This document shows positions 32,602 to 43,550 of a stretch of DNA of 64,000 nt, piece after piece. Source of the stretch: Tubulanus polymorphus (Eukaryota; Nemertea; Palaeonemertea; Tubulaniformes; Tubulanidae); NCBI RefSeq assembly GCF_964204645.1, contig NC_134026.1:9681450-9745449 (forward strand), read 5' to 3'. Position 1 is the first letter of the stretch. The number at the start of each line of letters is the position of its first letter. The notes beneath the pieces were generated by a model. The model ran no database searches, was not told where the DNA came from, and saw nothing but the letters and a program-made list of their open reading frames with translations. Made by a program: the position numbers and the translations under genes.

Positions 32602-34680
32602 ATGGAAGAGAATAATTACACTTGTCAAACCCTCAACAAATTGAAAGAGATACTAAGGAACCGAAATCTGAAAGTTTCTGGGAAAATGAAAGACTTAATT
32701 GAATGGTATTTCTATTTTAAAACGATGCACATGGTAGATTTATTTTATTTCATTTTACTTCCGGGTTCATCACGAACGAAATATTGGGCCTACATCAAGC
32801 TAATTTTAATTTAGAGCATGGATGCAACCTAGTAAATGATATAAATGTTGCAAATTTAATGAAGTATATCCATCGTCTTCTCTTAAGGTCGATTTTACGA
32901 TCAGTTGAATCGCCACGACGAACCCGATGTCGAGTTCTTCATGAATACGCCTGATTACTCGGCATTTAAAGATTTGCATGCCGACAGCAAAGATGCATTT
33001 CCGAAATTTACAGAGATGAGATTCAGTGAGTTCTTGCAGACGAACAACCTGAGCAATTCTGGAAAAGCAGATGAGCTTTACAAGGGAAGGTAGGAACTAG
33101 TTAAATGTCCTTCCGGATTAAAAAGAAAATCTGTTGTAAAATGTATCTAATATAGTGGTTATTTTTATTCTTTCAGACAAAAGGTTTGGAAGTGGACGAA
33201 AGGTGATTTACCAATCTCCAGTGATTTGCCCGATAATGTTTTCACTTTGAAAGAGCCAGCACGCAATGCACAGATAGCCGTAGATTTGATTATGACCTTG
33301 TTAGGTGAAGAAAGTGTAGAACTAATGACTGTGGAAAGTAATCGAAAGAAACAACAGATAAAAAGGGAACACGTAAAATCCATAAGTGAAGCCGAGATGA
33401 AAAAGTTTGTAGGTATCGTACTTTATATGTCTGTCGTAGACCTCCCTGGACGAAGGCATTAATGGTCGGCAAAATTGAGGCAGCCGGTCGTGGCTGAAAC
33501 CATGTCCGTAAATAGATTCGAAGAGATTATTCACTATTCCATGTTAGCGATAATACATTGGCCAAAAAAAAAGACGAACCTGGTTATGATAGACTGTTCA
33601 AAGTAAGACCTCTTTTGAATATTTTGGCTAATAACTTTAGAGACTGTGCTGAGCCAGAAACTCATATGCCTGAGGATGAACAAATGGTTCCCTTCAAAGG
33701 AAGACACTCGCTAAAAGTATATATGAAAAACAACCCCGTAAATGGGGATATAAAATTTGGGCTTTAGCGGGCCAATCTGGCTATTTGTATGAATTCATTG
33801 TGTATGGTGACAATCTTCACCAAAGTAACCCAGTACCCAACATTGGTAAGAGTGGTCAGGTTGTCGTTGATTTATCCATTGGCCTGCCAGATAATACTCA
33901 CTTGTATTTTGATAATTATTTTGCCTCCATAGACCTTTTGGTGTACCTGAAAAGCCAAAACCTCTATGCCACTTGCACAATTCGAAAGAATCGTCGTGGT
34001 AACTGTCCACTAAAAAATGGAGAAAGAGATGCAAAAGGCTGGTAGAGGCCAATGTGACTACCAGACCACCGAAAATGTAGTCTGTCAGTGGTTTGATAAT
34101 AAAGTTGTGTCTGTCGCATCTAACAAGGTATCAGTAAATCCAAAACAGGCGGTCAGGAGGTTTTCTCGGAAAGAGAGAAAATATATTGAAGTCGATTGTC
34201 CTAGTTTGATAATAGCGTATAACAAATGCATGGGGGGAGTAGAAAAGTGCGACATGCTTTTAGCACTCTACAGAATTCATATGAAAAGTAGGAAATGGTA
34301 TCACCATGTAATCTTCAACTTCATTGATCTCTGTGTCGTCAATGCGTGGACATTATTCATAGCTAAAACTGGCAGGAAGTATCCCGCCTTTCACTTCAAA
34401 TTAGATATTGCCTGCTGGATGATGCAATGTATTGAAAATCCACAGCCTCAGCGTAGATAGACAACCCTTGCAGCTTGATGCCCGCAGTAACAGAAACTTA
34501 TCTGACTATATAAGGTTGGATGGGGTAGGGCATTTGCCAAGGCAGTTGGCGTTGGTCACAAAAAGATGTTAAATGAGCCAATGCAGCCGTAGATCGAAAT
34601 TCATGTGTGTAAAATGTCAGGTATACCTTTGCATCGACAATAAATCTGACTGTTTTTTCAAGTTTCATACTGTTGAGTAA
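32602..34680 (+). pseudogene. piggyBac-like transposase 2 with SAP-like motifs and an intron
   Basis: N-terminal exons carry two SAP-like motifs, LNKLKEILRNRNLKVSGK (from 32602) and FSEFLQTNNLSNSGKADEL (before 33089). A GT-AG intron at 33090-33176 joins KGR to QKVWKW in phase; a less clear intron lies near 32706-32888. The catalytic part has MPEDEQMVPFKGR, YFDNYFAS and MGGVEKCDM, where the third Asp is Glu. The C-terminal Cys-rich domain (KFMCVKCQVYLC) ends at TAA 34680. Several frameshifts are present. SAP motifs bind DNA. Confidence 0.75.
33090..33176 (+). other. Intron in piggyBac-2
   Basis: Starts GTAGGA, ends TTATTCTTTCAG, 87 bp. Splicing completes an Arg codon and keeps the transposase frame. 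Confidence 0.65.
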
Positions 34681-35033
34681 ACCCACTGTAAAAGTTCCAT
34701 GGATGTGAACTAACTGGCCTATATGTATTTAGAAGTTTTCACATTGATGTAGGACTCATGAAATAAAAATGACAGGCACTGAATAAATCATATTGTGTTT
34801 ATCCATATTTGAGGATTCCGTTGTCTCGGTGCATGAGGGTCATAAGATTAACCATCCCAAATTTACAGAAAGTTGGCCCGGGTGACAAAAATTTCACCAT
34901 TTTTGTCTTATATGATCCCATTGTACCCCAAATCTAGATTTATAGAAAAATCAAAGGTGATAAAAGCTGTCATGCAATAAAGGGATATCATCTCACTAAG
35001 AGCACACACGCGAAAACTTTTTTTTATAGTTTT

Positions 35034-35134
35034 TGATCTGGTTGGCAACAAGGCAACTTGACCGTATTTTTAGGTCCTGAAGATCATTGTCTTACTTGTT
35101 TCTATTTTGGACTTTCGGAATAAGGCGGCGAGCA
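35034..35134 (+). repeat. Second copy of the short gypsy LTR
   Basis: 101 bp from TGATCTGG to GAGCA, matching 30188-30279 plus 30517-30525 without the CR1/L2 insertion. It could be the 3' LTR of gypsy-4. Confidence 0.6.
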
Positions 35135-35945
35135 CCATACTATCTACTCAAACAGTTCCATGGCTATGAGACCACTATTACATAGTGAATATCAACTTAA
35201 TCCCGCTTTTCTAGCTTATGACTAACGGCTTAGCTTAACGTTCGAAAACACACGTTAATGGGGTAGGGTGTTACTTGGAATGGATTATCCTCTTATTAAA
35301 TTCATATTGAATAAAAAGAAGGGAATTGTTCGGAAATCCCTCAGTGGATTTGTAGGGAGGCTAATACTGAGCCTGACGGGCACATCACAAGACGTGCTTT
35401 TGAGAACGTAATTCCACATGAGGCTGTGGAAAATCCATGGTGATATTTAGATCAGGAAATGCGAGTGTAAATAGTGAGTTGTTTCGAGATGTGTAGGCAG
35501 CGTAAGAACATAGTTGCAGCGGTGGGATCTTCACCGATAGCCAAAATAAATCTTATCGTATTTGTGATAAATGCTTGACAAGGAATTCGATGTTTGTTGT
35601 TGGTGGCTACAAATATTTCTTGAAATTTTGACAATCATTGTTGCCAGTGGTCGTACAAATAAAAGCCGAAAATTCGATATTTATAATAATTGTAGAACAG
35701 ATGACACTTTCATTATATTGTTGTAATTGAATTTCAATTTTTTCATATTCTTTTCTTTCATTGATTTGGTATTTGAATATAATTTGTAATTATAGGTTAA
35801 ATACCTGAAAAGATGTAGATGAACTTAAGGATGTAATGGCAACAATTGATATGTAATGCTTAAGATGTAATGGTAATAATTGATATGTAATGGTAATAAT
35901 CGATATGTGATCATGTGATATGTAATGCTTAAGTCTTAATTGTAA
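35135..35945. other. Non-coding interval with short repeats
   Basis: The part at 35825-35940 repeats GATATGTAATG and TGTAATGGTAATAAT-like words several times. No genes. Confidence 0.5.
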
Positions 35946-36020
35946 TCTATACTATAAGCGGCAAAGCGTCTTAACTTTGTAAAGGGGCAATCTCTGCTTG
36001 TGTGGCTTTGATAATGCAGT
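35946..36020 (+). mobile_element. Helitron-like 5' terminus
   Basis: Begins TCTATACTATAAGCGGCAA after an A, matching the 5' end of the Helitron at 40816 (TCTATATTATAAGCGGCAA) and its next ~50 bp. No 3' hairpin with CTAG was found before 40 kb, so this copy is truncated. Confidence 0.55.
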
Positions 36021-36485
36021 CCGAAAAAAAAGACACCAGTAAGTTAGATACTGATGCAATAGCCGAAACCAGGCTATGAGTGAAAAACTTTTGCACTGAT
36101 ATCAAAGAGTAACTGGGGCAGCTGCATACTGACTGCAGAGTAACTGTTGCAAAACTGATAACACTGAATGCAAGATTCAGTTCTCCGTCAAAAAATTACC
36201 TGGCAAAGTCCATGCCACTTAAAAACAAAAGGGCAGAAGAAGAAAGCACCGAAACCTCTGCTACTGCTAAAGCGGAGATGATGCCAGTCTCTCCAATGCA
36301 CTGGATGCATCGCAGGCTGATAAGCCACCGCAGCTGGTTCATTCAGAATAAAAATAAATGGATGTATGCCAAACTGAACATGCGACGGAAAAGGAGGCAA
36401 TGGCATTAATCGACTCAGAATAGATGTGCTTTTCTGGTAATCTGTTATTAAATCTAACTAAATTCTTTCATTTCTTTCATTGCAG

Positions 36486-36655
36486 AATTCAATTTAATAA
36501 ATTTTTTATTGGTCTCTCTAAAAATGCATCTGAAGAAATATGCTTCGGGTGGAAGCAGCCCCAAAACGAAACGTGTCCAGCACTGTACACTGTATTAAAA
36601 AAAATTGTGCAAGAAAGTCGACTTCGTCACTTTCGTTGGGGCGAATACCATGGAG
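36486..36655 (+). CDS. Candidate internal exon, unknown protein
   Basis: A long pyrimidine tract and TTGCAG precede a fully open 170-bp exon ending GGAG before GTGAGT. It encodes FNKFFIGLSKNASEEI, CFGWKQPQNETCPALY and a basic ESRLRHFRWGEYHG end. A further acceptor (CTACAATTAG) lies at 36735, but the next open segment is out of phase by one base. Family unknown. Confidence 0.45.
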
Positions 36656-37700
36656 GTGAGTAGCCATTGATTGTGTAAATAAGTCACATTTACAATTGTC
36701 GTTAATATTTAATCATGTCTTTTTCTACAATTAGCTATTACTTGAGTCGCAAGAAGATACGAAAATATGCAACGGCATTTTGTCTGTTGTGGCTGATGTG
36801 TCGAAAGAAATGCAGCACGTGTCTTCGAAATAATTGCCACGCCGTTAGTTCATGACTTTTTGTACTTTTTTGCTTTTGTGCACATTGGACTATGTTATGT
36901 TTGGCATTTGTGCACATTGAACTTGATGAAATTTTGATTGTTTGCAGTAACAGACATTAACCAAAATATTCCAACAGCACTTGCTTGACTCGAGCGGCAT
37001 TAATCTGATGGGAACGAGGATTGTAAGTAACATATTCCATTGTAGGAACAAACTTTATTGTATTACACTTGAACACAATATGTGGCACACATTTTCAGTG
37101 ATGGAGCGAAAGGGAAATAAGATGCTCCAAAACAAAGTGATCGGTACAGGAATTTAATGCGACTCTAAGGCCTTCTCATTTCATGTTTTGATCTAATAAC
37201 CCATTGAAGTTTTATGTTTGTAGGTTAGTTTGTTTAGTGTTTGCAGCTTGTATTTGCGAATACCCACATATTGCATTGTAGAAATCAATAAAGATTACAT
37301 TAAAGGACACCTGAACACTTAGAATTTTTTCTAGATATCAAAGATAATGTTATTTCTAATTTGAAAATCAATAATTAGATTTAAAGTATTAAGTTAAGAG
37401 TTCATGCAGAATCATGCATAGTTAACTTCTATTGGATTAGATCAATGTGCATTTAAGATGGGCTGAATTGGGCACTCAAAGCTTTGTACCTCATTCCTTA
37501 TGTACACTTTGCCCCTGTTGCTTGGGAACAAGCACTAGGTACTAAAAGTAGTTTCGGATGATTTCAGAATTGATTCATTTTGTGATATTTAGAACAAGAT
37601 TAGGTCGTTAGATAGTTTAACAATGAACCGCGTTGATCGAACGAGTTGAAAATAGCTGAAATTCCCTTAGCAACCAGAGCGAACTCATAATAACAAACGC
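36656..37700. other. Non-coding interval
   Basis: AT-rich; no supported gene beyond the possible out-of-phase exon at 36736-36832. Confidence 0.4.
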
Positions 37701-37723
37701 GCCCGGTTTTGCAACGCGCACGG

Positions 37724-37738
37724 GTTCGAATCCCGCGG
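37724..37738 (+). promoter_or_regulatory. B-box-like element (possible tRNA-derived SINE)
   Basis: GGGTTCGAATCCCGC matches an RNA polymerase III B box and TΨC arm. No good A box or complete cloverleaf was found upstream, so a tRNA gene is not claimed. Confidence 0.3.
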
Positions 37739-37784
37739 AACGCTCTCGCGCACGTCAACCCCAGCCGCAGGACTGAAACGTAAT

Positions 37785-37815
37785 TAGGGTTTTCTGTTAC
37801 ATCACAGAAAACCCT
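37785..37815. repeat. Hairpin AGGGTTTTCTG/CAGAAAACCCT
   Basis: A perfect 11-bp stem around a short loop, followed by a (TTA)n tract at about 37842. Probably the end of a DNA element. Confidence 0.45.
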
Positions 37816-37869
37816 ATTGAGATTCGCGTGTTTCTTAGGCCTATTATTATTATTATTTTTTTCCACACT

Positions 37870-39221
37870 TTTTTTGTCAAAAGTACATAGGTTTTTTTAC
37901 ATTACCGCTGTTGCCGATACAATCCGTCTGATATCATTCATTTCACTTCGATCTACAAATACTCCGTGCGAATTTTGAAGAATCAACGTTACAAAAGCAC
38001 TGTCGGGCCGTAAACATCAAAAATTGAGCCCCATTCAAAGAGCCGACATGTTTTTCTAAATCGTCTTTACGAAATCTACCGCACGTTTCTTGTCACGTCG
38101 ATTATCAATTCAAGCATAAATTAACAAATTTATTACCTAGAGATTACATAGTCTGTCGCAGTTTTTAAAAACTAATTTTAACAATAGCCCATTTTCCTCA
38201 TCAAATCATATTACCGATATACAGGAAATTTACAACTTTAGATTTTAAAAGCACTGTCGAGCCGTAAACATCGACGAATCGACGTGTGTCCCTACATCGT
38301 CGTTCAGGGGATCAGCTGCGAGTTTCTCATCATGAGAATCGATTCGAGTACAAATTAATTTATTACTACCAGTGATTTGGTTGCGGGCTTCAAGCAGTTA
38401 GTTTAACAATACCTATTTTTCTTTCAATACCAAATTAACCGTGTATTTACTAAGATAATCATAAGTATACCGGGGAGTCGTAGGCCTAAACGAAACACGC
38501 CGAAGAGATATAGCTGAGAAAAGCTGTTATGTCGACGAGCTATCAAAATAAAAGAATATATTACTTTATTCGGCCGTGGGCTTCAACCTCTATATCAATA
38601 CCATCAATACTCGATATTTCCTACAGTACATACCGATCATTGTCAAATGAACAAGGTATTCACTAAATACAAGTATATAACAAACTCCTTTCCGTATGCT
38701 GGACTCGTCACATTCGGAGTAAGCGTTCGCTGTGGGGGAAAGGAGATCGTTCGCTGTGTCGCTTGAAGTGTTTATCGAGTTTTACGTGGCTTTAGGCATA
38801 CCGGTACTGAGCTTTACTGTCTCAAACAAACACAGTATAATTGTTGCGTTTATTAACGGACTCATTGGATTGAACTTCAAAACAAAATTTACAATATTTA
38901 GGTGGGTTGTTATTCAATAGGCCTACGACCAATCTGTCCGGATGTTAGGCCTACGCATATACATAGGCCTACATAGGCTAGTAGCCTCTACTAGGTTAAA
39001 GCTAAGTTCACTGTAAAGGAGGAATCAGATTTATTAAAATGCATGTTAATTAGTGATTAACTGGTTGTGATTTGCAACTATCAATCACAATTATCAATTT
39101 TATTGCCAAAAATGAAGATTTTTTTGAAAATTTCGTCTGAGCAGACAGCTTTATGAGCCAGACTTTTCATTTGAGTTTTTTCATCATAAATGAAACTGGT
39201 ATTTCATTAATTCCTAATGAC
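37870..39221. other. Non-coding interval
   Basis: No coding domain. The segment AAAGCACTGTCGxGCCGTAAACATC occurs twice (near 37995 and 38250), as do neighbouring words, so a diverged internal duplication is present. Several TAGGCCTA palindromes at 38480-38970. Confidence 0.45.
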
Positions 39222-39225
39222 TTAA

Positions 39226-40105
39226 GCAGGGCTTAAGTCGACCTTGCGACGGCTTGTGACTCACTGCGATGCCAATCACAGCGACCGCCAGTGACGATTG
39301 TGTCGCAACGACTCATCGACCTACGCTCCCTTGCGACGGGTTGCGACTTTCAGCAACGCCAGTCACAAGAGTCGCATGTGTTCTACTTTCTGCAACGCGA
39401 CACGACTGTCACAACCAACCGACGCGCTCTTGCGACTGGCAGAAACTAGTCGCACACAATCGTATCACAACCGACTTGAACCGAAATTTGCGATGCGACA
39501 CGATAAGCAGGGCGTAGGTCGGCCTTGCGACGGCTTGTGACTCACTGCGACGCCAATCACTGCGACCGCCAGCGACGATTGTGTCGCCACGACTCATCGA
39601 CCTACGCTCCCTTGCGACGGGTTGCGACTTTCAGCAGCGCCAGTCACAAGGAGTCGCACGTGTTCTACTTTCTGCGACGCGACACGACTGTCACAACCAA
39701 CAGACGCACTCTTGCGACTGGCAGAAACTAGTCGCACACAATCGTATCGCAACCGACTTGAACCGAAACTTGCGATGCGACACGATAAGCTGGGTGTAGT
39801 TCGGCCTTGCGACGGCTTGTGACTCACTGCGACGCCAATCACTGCGACCGCCAGCGACGATTGTGTCGCCACAACTCATCGACCTACACTCCCTTGCGAC
39901 GGGTTGCGACTTTCGGCAACGCCAGTCACAAGGAGTCGCACGTGTTCTACTTTCTGTGACGCGACACGACTGTCACAACCAACCGACACGCTCTTGCGAC
40001 TGGCAGAAACTAGTCGCACACAATCGTATCGCAACCGACTTGCATCGAAACTTGCGATGCAACGCGAGGATCGCATCGTGTCACAAGACCAACCTACGTC
40101 CGGCT
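39226..40105 (+). mobile_element. TTAA-flanked MITE carrying three 281-bp satellite units
   Basis: TTAA flanks both ends (39222-39225, 40106-40109). The termini GCAGGGCTTAAGTCGACC and, in reverse complement, AGCCGGACGTAGGTTGG are imperfect inverted repeats differing mostly by transitions. Between them three tandem units begin at 39237, 39518 and 39800, rich in TGCGAC and GTCGCA. Open frames across it follow from the composition. Confidence 0.75.
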
Positions 40106-40109
40106 TTAA

Positions 40110-40815
40110 GTTACTGCGGAGCACCAGAAATATCTTTTTTTTCGTTCAAAAGACCTTTCGCTTGAAAATTCTTTCATCGGAACAAAATTTATTTCGTTCG
40201 AACCAATAATATTCTATTCGATTGAACCAATTTGAAAAAAATCGTTAGAACAAAGTTGAACAAACTGCGTTTCAATGCATCTTCCATTTTTTCTCTTAGG
40301 TATACCGTAATTAAAAAAATTCAATCTAGGTCATTATCATTACAATAATTTCTAAATTAACAACCAGTGCAAAATTCTTCAATTTTGCAAAAGACCGGTC
40401 TCAGAGTTTCACCTTCAAAATGTCGGTCTCTCAAGTTTCAGTTTCATTGACAACAATTAATTTTCTCTGTCCCTAGTCAGCAATGACTTAATATTTTGAG
40501 TGTTTTCGTTTGCACTCCTTTATATGTGAACGAGGTTGATTTCGAATCCCTATGAATTCCTAGTACGAAAAATTAAATCAAGCTGTGACGAAGCGTCCGT
40601 CACTTAGATTTCATCTAGGCCTAGGGCCTATAACATATTAATGGGTGTATTCAAATCAATTTGCAATATAGACCTGACTGACACACCTTGACAATCATGG
40701 TTGATTCATTTCAATAATTATGTAGTGAAAAAAATAATTTCAGCTGAAATTTTATCAATATTTCTCAATATTTCACAATTTTTCTTGTTGTACCATGGAA
40801 ACCAAATAATAATAA
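40110..40815. other. Non-coding interval
   Basis: AT-rich; nothing recognised. Confidence 0.45.
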
Positions 40816-41710
40816 TCTATATTATAAGCGGCAAGGCGTCTTTACTTTGTAACACGTAATCTACGGTCGTGTGGCTTCGATTACCCGTTGAGTGGTATGG
40901 ATTGAAAGAGGATGGTCTGATCTGTGTTTTAGAATCGATTTCGTGCCGATACGATAAAGTTTAGGTAGACTTTTGGACCATTTAAGTTTGGACGCTCCGC
41001 GTGACGTCACTGCGCGCGCTGATCAAAACAAACATTTGAGCGTCGGTTTTTGTATAGTGTGCTTGACCACAGAGACGCGGGTGACCTCAATTCTGGGGAT
41101 CTAATACATGTAGTGGAGATTACTGCGATGCGGTGAGCATCAGCTGTTGCTTGGCTTTTGACAACAGAGACGCTGGTGACCTCCTCTCTCTGCCTGGAAT
41201 CTAATAGTGGAGACTGTATGTATTCGAGCTCACCACAGCGCCACTTCCCTAAGAAAAGCATGCCAATCCATTCTTCTAAGAATCACCGAGATTTAATAGC
41301 CTGATCTGTTATTGTTTTCGGATTGAAAGGTATGAAAGAGTAATTCCAGTTACGTCCCTGTTTTGCCATGACATGCAGTTAACAAAGCACAGGGCCAAAC
41401 ATTCAGATACATTGGACTGGACTTCCGGAATTCACCATTCACACATGGCATGAACTATGTTTCCCTTTCCAGAGTACCCAGTACTCACCCAAACAAACCA
41501 AAAACATAGTTTACAGCGAAATATTTAATACTTTTCCTCTTCTTTGATATTTTTTTCTAATGCCAGACTTATAGTGTATATTTCATATCGATAAATAAAT
41601 ATATATATATATGATATTATATTACATATTATTATATATTATATTATTTTTATCCGCACCTTAGTGATTCATTATAATCTACCCGTGCGCCAGGACGGGT
41701 AGTTTGCTAG
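40816..41710 (+). mobile_element. Non-autonomous Helitron
   Basis: Starts TC after A (40815) and ends CTAG before T (41711), the expected A/T insertion site. Eight bases before CTAG is a hairpin with stem CTACCCGT/ACGGGTAG at 41679-41702. No Rep/helicase frame. Contains a CRE palindrome TGACGTCA at 41002-41009 and a short duplicated segment (about 41068-41133 and 41160-41218). Confidence 0.75.
41002..41009 (+). promoter_or_regulatory. CRE palindrome TGACGTCA inside the Helitron
   Basis: A perfect CREB/ATF site next to TGCGCGCGC, a GC-rich promoter-like context in an otherwise AT-rich region. Confidence 0.4.
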
Positions 41711-42781
41711 TAATATATATAATAGGCCTAATAGATATTCCTAGATAAACTTAGGGCAAACATAAACAATTGATACTAATAATTCTATCCCATTTATACA
41801 TCATAACTTTTGATCTAACATCGGTATTTTCATTATTTTACCATTTTTCGGCTTGTTTCCATGGAAACCATAGGCATTTAGGTGAGATAAACATTTGGGG
41901 TCTTTCAATTTTACCTGAAAGTGCTATGAGTGTATTGCTCTTTAAATTTTTAAGTCTATCTCTTTTAGTTTGAGAGATATTGAGGTTTGGTTTACAAGAA
42001 ATCTTGTTTACATGAAATATTGCCATCTTATAGATCGCAGTTTTTGTGTATTGCTGAAACATGAGAAGACACGTTTCGCTCAAATTTTCGTGTGCGACAT
42101 CTCGAAAACTACTGAAGATGATTCAAAAATTTTAAAAGCATATTGTTATTTAAGCCCACCCCATTCAAACAAGCTTTCTTTCAGTAAGATTGGTACTATT
42201 TGAATTTTTCATGGATATAGTTTCGGGCCCTATATAACGAGGACCGTATAGCTCTACCCAGTAGGGCCAATTCTATTTTATATAGGCTAATTAAATTCAT
42301 TTCATGCACCTTCCAATCTATTTCTAACGTCACAGAAAGTTAGACAAGACTCTGTTCCTAACAATCACGGGAACGTTATGTTCGATCACAATTCACAGTA
42401 CTTACTTTATGAATTTCAATAGCGTATATCAATTGCACATCGTGTAAACTGCGCCCGTAAACTGTAAGGTTACCAAATTTGAATTGACTTGAAATGGAGC
42501 AGAGCACCCTCTCGTGGACAAAATATATATTTATATTAATTGAATTGGATTGAAAATTGACTCGGGAACCAGATCCGAAGATCCAAGAAAGAGGCCAAAG
42601 ACAACGGTAAAAGCATTTCTAGATATTAATTTTATCGAAGTAATCTCAAAATAAATGAGTTACTGTTTAAAAGAAAGATAACGTGTGAGAAAGAAGGCTC
42701 TCAGAGGGTCAAGATCTGTTCTCTAGTCGTACTAATTAGCGTCAACAACCGTCATCAAAAGCGTCAACGGACGTTTTTGTT
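41711..42781. other. Non-coding interval
   Basis: No gene or clear repeat recognised apart from AT-rich tracts. Confidence 0.4.
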
Positions 42782-43550
42782 CACAGGGGCTTGTAAACTG
42801 GCGAATTGGATAGTGACGAAGTCTTTATCAGAACTTCATAGCGGATAAATAAACAATATCAACACAAGGGGTGAAGTGCAGATGTGCACCTCTCGTAAAT
42901 GGTTCAATCAATCACGTTAAAAATCGCTGTTTCAGACTCAGAATTTCATTAGGAATTATTCAGTACAGTGGTTTATTTTATGATATCTCCACTAGAAATT
43001 AGATTTTTTTGCCTGGATTTTGTCTCAAAATCGTCGCAATTTTTAACCAGACGCCATATTTATTGGATGAGTGAATCTAAAGTGAAGATTTGTTTGAAAT
43101 ATTTGCTGAAACAATCTTTCATGACTCACTCAATTTGAGGAAGAAATGTAAAAATTTATTGTCAATTTCAATAATGATATCAGATTACCCCTCACATCGT
43201 TTCAGCGAATACTTTTCACAAATCTCTACTTGAGATTTACCAATCCAATATGGCGTCCTATTGAAAGATCGTCATGATTTCAAGATAAAAACCCTGGCCA
43301 AATACCATTTTCTAGTAGAGATATCATAAAATTAATCACTGCATTGGATTCTGTGAGACATTCTGAAGCTAGAACAGCGATTTGTAATTCAGTAGATTGC
43401 GTCAATCACGAGAGGTGCAGATCTGCACTTTAACCACACAAGGTATTCCCATGGTATTTTGAATTTATTTGCAGTGCAAATTTAGCGCCAATCTCACGCG
43501 ATTAACAACATCCCGGAATTAAAATCCAAGCCAGTTTACAAGCCCCCGTG
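42782..43550. repeat. Large foldback (inverted repeat)
   Basis: The left arm from CACAGGGGCTTGTAAACTGG (42782 to about 43125) is mirrored by the right arm (about 43200-43550) ending CCAGTTTACAAGCCCCCGTG. Both arms share, in inverted order, GTGCAGAT.TGCACCTCTCGT, AATCGCTGTT, TTTTATGATATCTC and GACGCCATAT. Arms are about 345 bp, moderately diverged, around an ~80-bp loop. Confidence 0.8.

Noticed and set aside
37680-37760. Possible tRNA gene
   Set aside because: A B-box and TΨC-like arm are present, but no anticodon arm, D arm or acceptor stem could be drawn.
39269-40209. Several overlapping ORFs of 60-100 codons on both strands
   Set aside because: They recur with the 281-bp unit in every frame; low-stop GC-rich satellite composition explains them.
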